64,000 nt of DNA from Rhodocyclaceae bacterium. GTDB lineage: Bacteria > Pseudomonadota > Gammaproteobacteria > Burkholderiales > Rhodocyclaceae. The stretch covers positions 124,001 to 188,000 of the forward strand of contig JAUXXJ010000045.1 of the NCBI GenBank assembly GCA_030681195.1, given 5' to 3'. A program made the translations under genes and the position numbers. The notes under the pieces are model-generated. The model ran no database searches and was not told where the DNA came from. It saw only the letters and a program-made list of their open reading frames with translations. The number at the start of each line of letters is the position of its first letter. Within the stretch, counting starts at the first letter, position 1. This document shows, one piece after another, positions 35,672 to 45,300 of the stretch.

Positions 35672-36520
35672 ATGAACAAAAAACTGATTACCCTGGCTGT
35701 GGCTGGTGCGCTGGCTTCCCCGATGTTTGCTGCTGCTGCCGAGCCGACTCCGGTGCACAGCTTTTCCTACAACGTAGGGGTGACCTCCGACTATTTGTTC
35801 CGTGGTGTTAGCCAGACGCACGGCAAACCGGCCCTACAGGGTGGCATTGACTATGCGCATTCGAGTGGCCTGTACGTCGGCGCTTGGGCATCGACCATCA
35901 CTTGGGTGAAAGACAACTTTGGTAAGGGAAGCGTTGAGCTTGACCTTTATGGTGGTTACAAGGGCTCGATTACGGGTGATGTTGGCTACGATGTTGGCCT
36001 GATTCATTACAACTACCCGGGCAAAGGTAATGCCATCCCCGGCATCAACGCCAACCCCAATACGACCGAAGTCTATGGTGCCATCAGCTACAAGTGGCTG
36101 ACCGCCAAATATTCTCAGGCTATTTCCACTAACTTCATCGGCTGGGTGGGCAGCGCTAATTCTGAGCTGAAGTCCAGGGGGTCAAATTATCTTGAGCTCA
36201 ATGCCAACTATGACATGGGTGACGGTTGGACCTTGATTGGTCATGTTGGAACCCAGAAGGTAAAGAACAGCGTCACCACAGCGACCGTTCAAGATGCTAA
36301 CTATACGGATTGGAAGGTGGGTGTCTCGAAAGATGTCGGCTTTGGTGTCGTCACCGTGGCGTATTCGGATACCGATGCAAAAGGTGTATGTAACGCCACC
36401 ACTCAAACAAATCTATATTGCTGGGGTACCAACGCTGTGAGTGGCACAAGCGCTGCCAACTCTGGCTTCAAGGATGCCTCGCGCGGTACCGCTGTGGTCT
36501 CCTTCACCAAGGCCTTCTAA
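35672..36520 (+). CDS. TorF-family putative porin
   Basis: A 282-residue outer-membrane beta-barrel protein. The signal peptide is NKKLITLAVAGALASPMFAAAA and the mature start HSFSYNVGVTSDYLFRGVSQT is the hallmark of the TorF/Gcw_chp family. Alternating aromatic beta strands run to a C-terminal phenylalanine (FTKAF), as needed for BAM-dependent insertion. Two cysteines near the end (VCNATT, LYCWG) may pair. TGGAG precedes the ATG. It is the first gene of the operon with glnK and amtB, suggesting a role in uptake of a nitrogen compound. Codon and base use is less GC-rich than its neighbours. Confidence 0.9.
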   Translation: MNKKLITLAVAGALASPMFAAAAEPTPVHSFSYNVGVTSDYLFRGVSQTHGKPALQGGIDYAHSSGLYVGAWASTITWVKDNFGKGSVELDLYGGYKGSITGDVGYDVGLIHYNYPGKGNAIPGINANPNTTEVYGAISYKWLTAKYSQAISTNFIGWVGSANSELKSRGSNYLELNANYDMGDGWTLIGHVGTQKVKNSVTTATVQDANYTDWKVGVSKDVGFGVVTVAYSDTDAKGVCNATTQTNLYCWGTNAVSGTSAANSGFKDASRGTAVVSFTKAF

Positions 36521-36529
36521 TTCGAATAA

Positions 36530-36904
<375 letters not shown>

Positions 36905-36917
36905 GGAGAACGACATC

Positions 36918-38300
36918 ATGAAAAAGCTATTTGCAATCATGTTGGCGGCGATGAGCCTCAGCCTGTCCGGGCTTGTCCTGGCGCAGGATGCAGCCCCTGC
37001 TGCCGCTGCCGCTGTCGCCGAAGTTACGGCCGCTGCCGCAGCCGATGCGGTGCCTGCCGAAGTCAAGGCCGAAGTGCATAAGGGCGACGTCGCCTGGATG
37101 ATGACTGCCACCATGCTCGTCATCTTCATGGCCGTGCCGGGCCTCGCGTTGTTCTACGGCGGCCTGGTGCGCGCCAAGAACATGCTGTCGGTGCTGATGC
37201 AGGTGATGGTGGTGTTCTCGCTGATCAGCGTGCTGTGGGCGGTCTACGGCTACAGCCTCGCTTTCGGCGGTGAGGGACTGATCATCGGTAACCTCGACAA
37301 GCTGTTCCTCTCCGGCGTGACGATGGACAGCCTGGCCGACACCTTCACCGATAACGTGAAGCTGCCCGAGTACGTATTCATCGCCTTCCAGGCCACCTTT
37401 GCCGGCATCACCTGCGCGCTCATCGTCGGTTCCTTCGCCGAACGCATGAAGTTCTCTGCCGTGCTGCTGTTCTCGGTGATCTGGTTCACCTTCTGCTATC
37501 TGCCGATTGCCCACATGGTCTGGGGTGCCGGTGGCTACCTGCTCGACAAGGGTGCGCTCGATTTCGCCGGTGGTACGGTGGTGCACATCAATGCCGGTGT
37601 CGCCGGTCTGGTGGGTGCCTACCTGCTCGGCAAGCGCATTGGCTACGGCAAGGAAGCGATGACGCCGCACAGCCTGACGCTGACCATGGTGGGTGCCTCG
37701 ATGCTGTGGGTGGGCTGGTTCGGCTTCAACGCCGGTTCCAACCTCGAAGCTACGTCGGGTGCCGCACTGGCCTTCATCAACACCCTGTTTGCCACGGCGG
37801 CAGCGGTGCTGGCCTGGACCCTCGGCGAGGCAATTTTCAAGGGCAAGCCCTCGATGTTGGGTGCAGCCTCGGGTGCCGTCGCTGGCTTGGTCGCGATTAC
37901 CCCGGCCTGCGGTTCGGTCGGTCCGATGGGCGCCATCATCATCGGCTTCGCCTCCGGCTTCGTCTGTCTGTGGGGTGTCAGCGGCTTGAAGAAGATGCTC
38001 GGTGCGGACGATTCCCTCGACGTGTTTGGCGTGCATGGCGTCGGTGGCATCCTCGGTGCGATCCTCACCGGCGTATTTACCGCTCCGTCGCTGGGCGGGA
38101 CCGGCAAGGACGATTTCTCAATCGCCAGCCAGGTCCTGATCCAGGCCGAAGGCGTGGTCATCACCATCGTCTGGTCGGCGGTCGTCGCCTTCATCGCCTA
38201 CAAGATCGTCGATGTGCTGGTTGGCCTGCGGGTGCCGGAAGATGAAGAGCGCGAAGGCCTCGACATTACCGCCCACGGCGAGTCGGCTTACCACTACTGA
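36918..38300 (+). CDS. amtB: ammonium transporter
   Basis: A 460-residue ammonium channel with a signal-like N-terminus (MKKLFAIMLAAMSLSLSGLVLA), an alanine-rich periplasmic stretch and then eleven membrane helices. Family signatures are FYGGLVRAKNMLSVLMQ, the pore-lining histidine regions DFAGGTVVHINAG and FGVHGVGGILGAI, and a cytosolic C-terminus of RVPEDEEREGLDITAHGE, where GlnK docks. GGAGA lies ahead of the ATG at 36918. It is followed by a strong terminator. Confidence 0.97.
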   Translation: MKKLFAIMLAAMSLSLSGLVLAQDAAPAAAAAVAEVTAAAAADAVPAEVKAEVHKGDVAWMMTATMLVIFMAVPGLALFYGGLVRAKNMLSVLMQVMVVFSLISVLWAVYGYSLAFGGEGLIIGNLDKLFLSGVTMDSLADTFTDNVKLPEYVFIAFQATFAGITCALIVGSFAERMKFSAVLLFSVIWFTFCYLPIAHMVWGAGGYLLDKGALDFAGGTVVHINAGVAGLVGAYLLGKRIGYGKEAMTPHSLTLTMVGASMLWVGWFGFNAGSNLEATSGAALAFINTLFATAAAVLAWTLGEAIFKGKPSMLGAASGAVAGLVAITPACGSVGPMGAIIIGFASGFVCLWGVSGLKKMLGADDSLDVFGVHGVGGILGAILTGVFTAPSLGGTGKDDFSIASQVLIQAEGVVITIVWSAVVAFIAYKIVDVLVGLRVPEDEEREGLDITAHGESAYHY

Positions 38301-38344
38301 TTTGCATGTAAAGCTTTACCCTCCCTCCGCTCTCAAAGTGGATT

Positions 38345-38375
38345 CGGGCGCCAGCAACAGGGCGCCCGTTTTTTT
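38345..38375 (+). terminator. rho-independent terminator after amtB
   Basis: CGGGCGCC and GGCGCCCG form an 8-bp perfect stem with an 8-base loop, followed directly by seven T's. Confidence 0.93.
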
Positions 38376-38399
38376 GTGGCCAGCATTTAAAATCCGTGC

Positions 38400-39659
38400 A
38401 TGACCTTCGGTATAGATTCTTCCCCCGATTTTCCCGCTGTGCTTGGCCTGATCGAGCGCGACGCCAACGGACGTGCCAGTGCCCAACTGGGCGAATACCG
38501 GCTCAGTAGTCATTTCCAGCCGATCGTCAGCCTGTCGCACCAGCGCGTGATCGGCCATGAAGGGTTGATGCGGGCCAGCAAGGCGAATGGCCAGACGGTT
38601 TCCCCGGTCGATCTGCTGGTGGCTGCTCAGGGCAATGGGGAACTGGTTGCTGTCGACCGGGTTGCACGTGCCCTGCATGTGCTGAACCGCCCGGCCAGTG
38701 AGGCACAGTGGCTGTTCCTCAACGTTCATCCGGAAGTGTTTATCGAGCCGCTGACGTCCAGCAGCTTTACCGCTGACTTGTTGGCGCACCAGCAGATGAC
38801 TAATGTCGATGTGGTCATCGAAGTGCTTGAAGACGCGATCCGCGATGAGGCCCTGTTCGCCGAACGGGTTGGCCGGTTGCACGAAGCCGGCTTCCTGATC
38901 GCACTCGATGACTTTGGTGCCGGTCATTCGAATTTCGACCGCGTTTGGACCGTCAAGCCGGATATCGTCAAGCTGGATCGCTCCTTTGCACTGCGTAGTG
39001 AACAGGATGCCGGCGCGCGGCGCCTGATGCCGCGCATCGTCAATCTGTTGCACGAAGCCGGCTCGCTGGTCTTGCTGGAAGGCATCGAAACGGCGGTGCA
39101 GGCGCAGATTGCGCTCGATTCCGATATCGACTTTGTGCAGGGCTACTACTTCGCCCGTCCTTCTGCCATACCGGAGGCCGATGTGGCGCTGGAGGCCAAT
39201 ATCCGTGCGTTGTGGCATGATTTCAGCGCACGTGAAGCAGCGGCGGGCACGGCGCAGCGCGAACTGATTGCGCCCTACCAGAATGCCCTCGGCTATGCAT
39301 CGGTGTTGATTGTCGGCGGTCACGCATTTCCGGAAGCCTGCAAGGGCTTTCTTGAACTGCCGCTGGCCAATTTTTGCTATCTGCTCGACCGCGAAGGACG
39401 CCAGATCGGCCAGAACGTCTGGAATACCCGTGGTACGGTGCAACCCAGCCAGCGCTATCAGCCGCTCTCGAATGCCAGCGAAGCGCGCTGGTCGCGGCGC
39501 CCCTATTTCCGGCGCGCCATCCGTCAGCTCGATCGCGTGCAGGTGACGCGGCCCTATCTGTCGGCGTCGACGGCCGAACTTTGCGTCACGTTGTCGGTGG
39601 GTTTTCTACGCGAGGGTGAGCCCTACGTGCTGTGCGGAGATATTGCCTGGCCGGGCTGA
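38400..39659 (+). CDS. EAL-domain protein with C-terminal Cache-like region
   Basis: A 419-residue cytosolic protein. The EAL domain occupies about residues 25-265. The signature is EGL instead of EAL (GHEGLMRA), but the remaining catalytic set is present: LNVHPE, EVLED, ALDDFGAGHS, VKLDRSF, EGIET and QGYYFARP. Phosphodiesterase activity is thus likely. The C-terminal 150 residues (NFCYLLDREGRQIGQNVW, PYFRRAIRQLDRVQVTRPYLS) resemble a Cache-type ligand-binding fold without flanking membrane helices. It stands alone 25 bp after the amtB terminator. Confidence 0.9.
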   Translation: MTFGIDSSPDFPAVLGLIERDANGRASAQLGEYRLSSHFQPIVSLSHQRVIGHEGLMRASKANGQTVSPVDLLVAAQGNGELVAVDRVARALHVLNRPASEAQWLFLNVHPEVFIEPLTSSSFTADLLAHQQMTNVDVVIEVLEDAIRDEALFAERVGRLHEAGFLIALDDFGAGHSNFDRVWTVKPDIVKLDRSFALRSEQDAGARRLMPRIVNLLHEAGSLVLLEGIETAVQAQIALDSDIDFVQGYYFARPSAIPEADVALEANIRALWHDFSAREAAAGTAQRELIAPYQNALGYASVLIVGGHAFPEACKGFLELPLANFCYLLDREGRQIGQNVWNTRGTVQPSQRYQPLSNASEARWSRRPYFRRAIRQLDRVQVTRPYLSASTAELCVTLSVGFLREGEPYVLCGDIAWPG

Positions 39660-39665
39660 ACGTAA

Positions 39666-40109
39666 TCAACAGGCCCACAGCATGAAGATGATGCCGCCCA
39701 GACCGGTGACGATCATCAGGCTCACCGAGATGATCAGGTCACGTGGTTCGCGTGGCAGTCCCTCACGCACCCGCCGCATCATGTTGAAGGCATTGCCGAG
39801 CGAGATCACCATCAGGAACAGCAGCATGAACAGGTCGACAAAGATCACCACACCGCCGAAGTTATCGATTGGTTTGCAGATGCGCAGCCCAAATTTATAG
39901 AGGAACGACAGGATGTGGTCGTTGGGCGGGCTGTAGCCCAGGCTGACAGTAGCCCAGGCGATGCTGATCAGGCCAGCGAGAACGATCAGCCCGAGGACGA
40001 TCCATCCTTCGACGCTCTTGAGGTCCTCGCGCAGCGCCTGCAGGTCGGCCAGGTATTCCCGCGCTTCGCGGGCGAGTTGTTCGCCAAGGGCTTCTTTGCG
40101 CATCACCAT
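39666..40109 (-). CDS. small integral membrane protein of unknown function
   Basis: A 147-residue protein with an N-terminal cytosolic coiled segment (EQLAREAREYLADLQALREDL) and three hydrophobic segments at about 38-57, 84-108 and 122-145. The motif IVLAGLISIAWATVSLGY and the loop RRVREGLPREPRDLIIS are conspicuous. I cannot assign a family with confidence. Two bases separate its start from the purU stop on the same strand, so it may be co-expressed. Confidence 0.7.
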   Translation of the reverse strand: MVMRKEALGEQLAREAREYLADLQALREDLKSVEGWIVLGLIVLAGLISIAWATVSLGYSPPNDHILSFLYKFGLRICKPIDNFGGVVIFVDLFMLLFLMVISLGNAFNMMRRVREGLPREPRDLIISVSLMIVTGLGGIIFMLWAC

Positions 40110-40111
40110 GG

Positions 40112-40984
40112 TTAGCGGAACACCACGGTCTTGTTGCCATGCACGAGGACGCGGTCCTCAAGGTGATAGCGCAAGCCGCGCGCCAACACCGTCTTCTCGA
40201 TATCCTTGCCGTAGCGCACCATGTCGTCGGGCGAGTCGGAATGGTCAATGCGGATCACATCCTGCTCGATGATCGGCCCCTGGTCGAGTTCGCTCGTCAC
40301 GTAATGGCAGGTGGCGCCGATCAGTTTGACGCCGCGCTGGTAGGCCTGATGATAGGGCTTGGCGCCGACGAAGCTGGGCAGGAAACTGTGGTGAATGTTG
40401 AGGATCTTGCCCGGATGCGCGGCGCACAACTCGGGCGACAGAATCTGCATGTAGCGCGCCAGCACCATCGTGTCGCCGCGTGATTCCTCAAACAGACGCT
40501 GCACCTCGGCATAGGCCTGCGGCTTGTTGTCAGCAGTGACCGGCACATGGTGGAAGGGGATGCCATGCCACTCGACGAAACCCTTGAGGGTGTCGTGATT
40601 CGAGATCACGCAGGGAATCTCGATGTCGAGCTCCTTCGACTGCCAGCGCGCGAGTAAATCGTAGAGGCAGTGCTCCTGTTTTGACACCAGAACCACTACG
40701 CGCTTTTTGACTGCGCTGTCGGTGATCTTCCAGTCCATTTCAAGCTCGACGGCGATCGGCGTGAAACGTTGGCGGAACTCGGTGAGCATGAAGGGCAGCG
40801 AATCGGCCTTGATCTCGATACGCATGAAGTAGCGCGCCGGCGTTTCGCCGCTGCCTTCATCGGAGTGAAAACTCGACTCGAGAATCCAGCCCTGATGTTC
40901 GGCGATGAAACCGGTCACACGCGCAATGATGCCCGAGCGGTCGGGGCAGGAGGCGGAGAGGGTGAAGAAACGGTCTCGGTGCAT
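40112..40984 (-). CDS. purU: formyltetrahydrofolate deformylase
   Basis: Hydrolyses 10-formyl-THF to formate and THF, balancing one-carbon pools. The 290-residue protein has an N-terminal ACT domain (TLSASCPDRSGIIARVTGFI) and a C-terminal formyltransferase-fold domain. The latter contains the catalytic region ILNIHHSFLPSFVGAKPYHQAYQRGVK and GATCHYVTSELDQGPIIEQD. Asparagine, histidine and aspartate of the catalytic triad are visible. It is adjacent to thrH upstream on the same strand. Confidence 0.96.
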   Translation of the reverse strand: MHRDRFFTLSASCPDRSGIIARVTGFIAEHQGWILESSFHSDEGSGETPARYFMRIEIKADSLPFMLTEFRQRFTPIAVELEMDWKITDSAVKKRVVVLVSKQEHCLYDLLARWQSKELDIEIPCVISNHDTLKGFVEWHGIPFHHVPVTADNKPQAYAEVQRLFEESRGDTMVLARYMQILSPELCAAHPGKILNIHHSFLPSFVGAKPYHQAYQRGVKLIGATCHYVTSELDQGPIIEQDVIRIDHSDSPDDMVRYGKDIEKTVLARGLRYHLEDRVLVHGNKTVVFR

Positions 40985-40990
40985 CAGCGA

Positions 40991-41599
40991 TCAGATACGC
41001 TGGCTGGCTTTGTCGATCTCGACACGCAGTTCGGCGTAGTTCATCGTCACCGGGAACTGCGGGAATTCGTCGATGACGTTCTGCGGCGGATGGAACAGGA
41101 TGCCCGCATGCGCTTCGGCGAGCATTGCGGTGTCGTTGTAGGAATCGCCGGCGGCGATTACCTGGAAGTTGATTTCCTTGAAGCGCTTGACCGCTTCCAT
41201 CTTCTGGTTCGGCATGCGCAGGTGATAATTGACGAGAAAACCCGACGCATCCGCTTCCAGCTTGTGGCAGAACAGCGTCGGCATGTTCAGCTGCGCCATC
41301 AGCGGCATGGCGAATTCGTAGAAGGTGTCGGAGAGGATGATCACCTGATAGTCGCGACGCAGGGCGTCGAGAAAATCCTTCGCGCCGGCCATCGGGCCCA
41401 TATCGGAGATCACCTGCTGGATGTCGGGCAGACCGAGCTTGTGTTGCTTGAGCAGGTTGAGCCGGTACTTCATCAAGGTGTCGTAATTCGGTTCGTCGCG
41501 CGTGGTGCGCCGCAGTTCGGGAATGCCGGTGCGTTCGGCGAATTCGATCCAGATTTCGGGAACGAGGACCCCTTCGAGGTCGAGACATACCAGCTGCAC
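40991..41599 (-). CDS. thrH: ThrH-type phosphoserine phosphatase / homoserine phosphotransferase
   Basis: A 202-residue HAD-superfamily enzyme. The motif I nucleophile region is CLDLEGVLVPE, where the usual second aspartate is glutamate as in Pseudomonas ThrH, followed by motif II ILSDTFYEF and motif IV AAGDSYNDTAML. ThrH dephosphorylates phosphoserine and can pass the phosphate to homoserine. The gene begins with GTG at 41599, preceded by GGGAG, which matches the family N-terminus. It is six bases upstream of purU. Confidence 0.92.
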   Translation of the reverse strand: MQLVCLDLEGVLVPEIWIEFAERTGIPELRRTTRDEPNYDTLMKYRLNLLKQHKLGLPDIQQVISDMGPMAGAKDFLDALRRDYQVIILSDTFYEFAMPLMAQLNMPTLFCHKLEADASGFLVNYHLRMPNQKMEAVKRFKEINFQVIAAGDSYNDTAMLAEAHAGILFHPPQNVIDEFPQFPVTMNYAELRVEIDKASQRI

Positions 41600-41630
41600 G
41601 GCAAACTCCCTGATTTGAAAGGGGGGAATT

Positions 41631-43517
41631 CTACTCTGCCGCTTGCCGTTCCAGCGCTTCCAGTGCTTCGTGAACGACCAGCCAGCGCGTCTCTGCGGCC
41701 TCGATGCTGGCAGTGAGGTCGACATCCTGCGCCGCCAGTTGTGCGGCTGCGGTGTGGTCGGCATACAGGGCCGGGTCGGACAGCCGTCCGGCCAGCGCCG
41801 ACTTTTCTACCTGCCAGGCGGCAATCTGCTGCTCGAGCTTTTCTGCTTCCTTCACCAGCTTGCGCTGCTCGGCCTGCGCCAGTTTTTTGGCGGCACGGTC
41901 CTGTTGGCGTTGGGCGGGCTTTTCCACCGCCACCTGTCTCGTTGCCGTGCGCCGTTGCGCCAGCCAGTCGGCGTAGTCATCGAGGTCGCCATCGAATACC
42001 CGGGCCTGGCCATCCGCCACCAGCCAAAGCTCATCGACGGTGGTGCGCAGTAGGTGGCGGTCGTGTGAGACCAGCACCACGGCCGCCTCAGTTTCCTGCA
42101 GGGCCAGCGTCAGCGCTTCGCGCATTTCCAGATCCAGATGGTTGGTCGGCTCGTCGAGCAGCAGCAGGTTGGGGCGGGTGCGGATCATCAGCGCCAGTGC
42201 CAGCCGTGCTTTCTCGCCACCGGAAAAACGGCCGCACGGGGCATCGGCCATCGGGCCGCGAAAGTCGAAGCCGCCGAGATAATCACGCAGTTCCTGTTCG
42301 CGCGTCTGCGGTTCCTGGCGGGTGATGTGTTGCAGCGGCGATTCGTCCGGGCGCAGCAGTTCCATCTGGTGCTGCGCAAAGTAGCCGATCTTGAGGTGGC
42401 GGCCTTCGAGCCGCTTACCGGCCTGCGGCTTGATTTCAGCCGAGAGCAGTTTGACCAGTGTCGACTTGCCGGCGCCGTTACGGCCCAACAGGCCGATGCG
42501 GCTACCGGGCCGCAGGGTGAGCTGGATGCTCGAGAGAATGACCGTCTCGCCATAGCCGACTTTTGCGTCCTCGATCTGCAACAGCGGATCGGACACGCCT
42601 TCCGGCTCGCGGAAGGCAAAGGCAAAGGGCGTATCGACGTGGGCGGCGCTGATCAGCTCCATGCGCTCCAGCGCCTTGATGCGGCTTTGTGCCTGCCTTG
42701 CCTTGCTGGCTTTGGCGCGAAACCGGTCAATGTAGGCGTGCAGGTGGGCAACCTCGCGCTGCTGCTTGACGTGCATCGCCTGTTGCAGGGCAAGCCGTTC
42801 CGCGCGCGTGCGCTCGAAGGTGGAATAGTTGCCACCGTAAAGCTTCATCTGGCCGGCTTCGATGTGCAGGATTTGTCCCACGACGGCATCCAGGAAATCG
42901 CGGTCGTGAGAGATCATCAGCAGCGTGCCGGGGAAAGACTTGAGCCAGCTTTCAAGCCACAGCACGGCATCGAGATCAAGGTGGTTGGTCGGCTCGTCAA
43001 GCAGCAGCAGATCGGCGCGCGCAACCAGTGCACGGGCAAGATTGAGGCGCACGCGCCAGCCGCCGGAAAAGTCGGCGATGGCGCGACGGTGGTCGGCCTG
43101 CGTAAAGCCAAGGCCATCGAGAATTTCAGCGGCGCGGGCCTTGGCAGTGTAGCCACCGATATCCTGCAAACGGGTATGCAACTCGGCAATCTGGTGACCA
43201 TCGTGGGCGGCTTCGGCCTGGGCCAGTGCGGTTTCGACGGCACGCAGTTCGCTGTCGCCGTCGATGACGAAATCCAGCGCCGGGGTCGGCAGGGCGGGCG
43301 TGTCCTGTGCCACATGGCCGATGCGCCAGCCGGGCGGGACGTCCAGATCGCCGGCTTCGGCATGCAGTTCGCCGCGCAGCAGGGCGAAGAACGACGATTT
43401 GCCGCAACCGTTGGCGCCGGTCAGGCCGATCTTCCAGCCCGGATGGAACTGCAGGGAGGCATCGGTGACGAGGGGTTTGCCGGCACGGGCAAAAGCGAGT
43501 TTGCGGAGGAGAATCAT
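41631..43517 (-). CDS. ABC-F family ATPase (YheS-like)
   Basis: A 628-residue protein with two ABC ATPase domains and no membrane segments. The first has Walker A GANGCGKSS, signature DFSGGWRVRL and LLLDEPTNHLDLDAVLWLE. The Y-loop-like linker region with LHAYIDRFRAKASKARQAQSRI links to the second domain with GRNGAGKST, RFSGGEKARL and LLLDEPTNHLDLEMRE. The C-terminus is coiled coil (AEQRKLVKEAEKLEQQIAAW). ABC-F proteins act on ribosomes and this one is closest to YheS in motif pattern. One clear repeat copy (KSALAGRL) sits in the C-terminal coiled coil. Confidence 0.93.
   Translation of the reverse strand: MILLRKLAFARAGKPLVTDASLQFHPGWKIGLTGANGCGKSSFFALLRGELHAEAGDLDVPPGWRIGHVAQDTPALPTPALDFVIDGDSELRAVETALAQAEAAHDGHQIAELHTRLQDIGGYTAKARAAEILDGLGFTQADHRRAIADFSGGWRVRLNLARALVARADLLLLDEPTNHLDLDAVLWLESWLKSFPGTLLMISHDRDFLDAVVGQILHIEAGQMKLYGGNYSTFERTRAERLALQQAMHVKQQREVAHLHAYIDRFRAKASKARQAQSRIKALERMELISAAHVDTPFAFAFREPEGVSDPLLQIEDAKVGYGETVILSSIQLTLRPGSRIGLLGRNGAGKSTLVKLLSAEIKPQAGKRLEGRHLKIGYFAQHQMELLRPDESPLQHITRQEPQTREQELRDYLGGFDFRGPMADAPCGRFSGGEKARLALALMIRTRPNLLLLDEPTNHLDLEMREALTLALQETEAAVVLVSHDRHLLRTTVDELWLVADGQARVFDGDLDDYADWLAQRRTATRQVAVEKPAQRQQDRAAKKLAQAEQRKLVKEAEKLEQQIAAWQVEKSALAGRLSDPALYADHTAAAQLAAQDVDLTASIEAAETRWLVVHEALEALERQAAE
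41783..41806 (-). repeat. 24-bp dispersed repeat, copy 13 (inside ABC-F gene)
   Basis: 23/24 matches. Here the repeat is read in a third frame, giving KSALAGRL in the C-terminal coiled coil. Confidence 0.9.
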
Positions 43518-43559
43518 TAGAATGGGCGACTTGTGTGTATGCGCATTCTAGGGGCTCAG

Positions 43560-44006
43560 ATGAAACGCTTGCTGTGGATGGTGTGTTGCTGTTGGGCTGG
43601 ACTCGTCTGGGCGGCCGAATCTGTAGAGGTAGAGGACTGGGACGCCTTGCGTACGCAGGCCAAGGAATTGCGCACCCAGGCCAAGGAAATGAAGGCCAAG
43701 GCCCAACGTGAGTTCGAGGTGACCCACAAGGCGTGCTGGGAAAGATTTCTTGTCTCAAGTTGCCAGGAAGATGCCAAACAGGCGCAGCGCGACACGAGCA
43801 AGGAAGCGAATCGTATTGATATGGAGGCACTGGCCATCGAGCGCCGCGTCGCCGCGCATGAGCGCGAAGTCAAACTGGCGAAAAAAGCCCAACGCCTGCA
43901 GGAACGCGATCTGAAGGCGGCCGATCGCGCCGAACAGATTCGCATCGAGGATGAGGCTAACCGCTTGCGGCTGGAGCAGAAACAGAATAAAGCCGGCGGC
44001 GATTAA
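43560..44006 (+). CDS. exported coiled-coil protein of unknown function
   Basis: A 148-residue exported protein. The signal peptide is KRLLWMVCCCWAGLVWA with cleavage before AES, and the rest is highly charged helix, with a repeated LRTQAKE then MKAKAQRE near residue 35 and long heptad stretches to the end. Two cysteines (HKACWERF, VSSCQED) lie in the middle. The pattern suggests a periplasmic helical protein; no family is recognised. It is divergent from the ABC-F gene and ends directly against the convergent HDOD gene stop (zero-base gap). Confidence 0.75.
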   Translation: MKRLLWMVCCCWAGLVWAAESVEVEDWDALRTQAKELRTQAKEMKAKAQREFEVTHKACWERFLVSSCQEDAKQAQRDTSKEANRIDMEALAIERRVAAHEREVKLAKKAQRLQERDLKAADRAEQIRIEDEANRLRLEQKQNKAGGD

Positions 44007-45227
44007 TTACTTGCTGACGGTGAGGAATCCCTGCCAGCGCTGCCATTCCTCACGACAGGCTTCCGGCACCGGAATCGTGGTCGGGATGGCCAGACAGGTG
44101 AAGGGCTGCATGCCCTGGGCAACCCGGATGGCGCGGGCCAGCACGTCGTACCACTGTCGATCCACGTCGGTACGCCCGGCGACAGCGGCATGCACCACTT
44201 CCGGAAATTCGAAGCGCTGCAGATAACGTTCCGAGACCTTGGAGATTTCGCAGGGGAAGATTTCGCGCTGGGCGCGCGCCTTGGTGATCGGGTCGGCCTC
44301 CTGGCAGCGTTCGAGATAACGCGCCATCAGCGCCGGGAAGGTTTCTGCCACGGCCAGCCAGCCAATGCCCGCCACCAGCCCGGTGGTGAAGGCTTCGTCG
44401 GCACGCCGTTCGGGCAGGTCGTATTCGGGCAGCAGCGCACGCATCGCGGCACCCGTGGCCAGTGCATTGAGCCAGAAGCCGCGATAGTCAAAGGCCTTGC
44501 AATGGCCTTTTTGATAACGCGCCATCATCTCGGCGACAAACACCACGCGTTTAACGAAAGTCGTGCCCAGCCGATTGACCGCCTGCGGCACCGAGGCCGT
44601 CTTGCCGCCGCTGGCGAAACGCGCCGCATTGGCATAGTTGATCATCGAGGCCGAAATCACCGGGTCAGGCTGGATGGCCTCGGCAACATGGCGTGCGTCG
44701 CCATCTTCGGCTGCGACGGAAACCTTCTGGTAGATCACGCCTGGGGCGGGCAGGCTGCCGTGGGCTTCGACGGCATCGAGAAACTCGGCCATGGTCGGCG
44801 TGGTGGCATCGCGGCTCGGCCCCTCGATGACGGCCGAGAGCAACTCAATGGCGGCCTCGGCGGGCGCGCCCACGTCCTTGTAGAAGGCATCGATGCTGAT
44901 ACCACTGCCGAAACGCTCGAACTCCACAACTGCTGCCGTCCCGCCAGCGCCGACTTTTTTCGGGATGGCCTCGCTGAAGCGGCCGTAGTTGTCGATGATG
45001 GTCCAGGTTGCAATATCGGCCGCATCACCCAGTTCGGCCAATAAGTAGCCAATGACGGCCGGTGCCAGTTCCTGAATCGTGCGCCCCGGATCATGACGCG
45101 GGTCGCAGCCCATGGCGATCACGGCCGACTGGCCCGCACTGGCGGGAACAAAGGCAGCCAATACGCCAAAGCCGGCGGTGGCAGTGCCGTCGGCTTCGAC
45201 GGCAATTTCAAAGGTACGAGGTTCCAT
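44007..45227 (-). CDS. HDOD-domain signalling protein
   Basis: A 406-residue protein. The C-terminal half (about 150-390) is an HDOD domain: LPAPGVIYQKVSVAAED, DPVISASMINYANAARF, VPQAVNRLGTTFVKRVVF, then TTGLVAGIGWLAVAETFP. HDOD proteins lack the HD metal ligands and act in regulation such as chemotaxis and c-di-GMP networks. The N-terminal domain (about 1-135) has no family that I recognise. A perfect 24-bp repeat copy is translated as KVGAGGTA near residue 93 in the N-terminal domain. Confidence 0.87.
   Translation of the reverse strand: MEPRTFEIAVEADGTATAGFGVLAAFVPASAGQSAVIAMGCDPRHDPGRTIQELAPAVIGYLLAELGDAADIATWTIIDNYGRFSEAIPKKVGAGGTAAVVEFERFGSGISIDAFYKDVGAPAEAAIELLSAVIEGPSRDATTPTMAEFLDAVEAHGSLPAPGVIYQKVSVAAEDGDARHVAEAIQPDPVISASMINYANAARFASGGKTASVPQAVNRLGTTFVKRVVFVAEMMARYQKGHCKAFDYRGFWLNALATGAAMRALLPEYDLPERRADEAFTTGLVAGIGWLAVAETFPALMARYLERCQEADPITKARAQREIFPCEISKVSERYLQRFEFPEVVHAAVAGRTDVDRQWYDVLARAIRVAQGMQPFTCLAIPTTIPVPEACREEWQRWQGFLTVSK
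44935..44958 (-). repeat. 24-bp dispersed repeat, copy 14 (inside HDOD gene)
   Basis: A perfect 24/24 copy, sense to the gene, translated as KVGAGGTA; two further T's follow on the plus strand. Confidence 0.95.
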
Positions 45228-45300
45228 GAGGGCAGGGGCTAGAATGGTTCGTCTAGATTATCCCTGATCCATCAGTGTTTTGTTGTACTAACGAGCAACC

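Noticed and set aside
42541..42564. 20/24 repeat match in the ABC-F gene (KVGYGETV), and 21/24 at 43067-43090 (RRAIADFSGG)
   Set aside because: Both coincide with residues conserved across ABC-F proteins (GYG..IL before the second Walker A; the FSGGW signature), so they may be convergent; not counted as copies.
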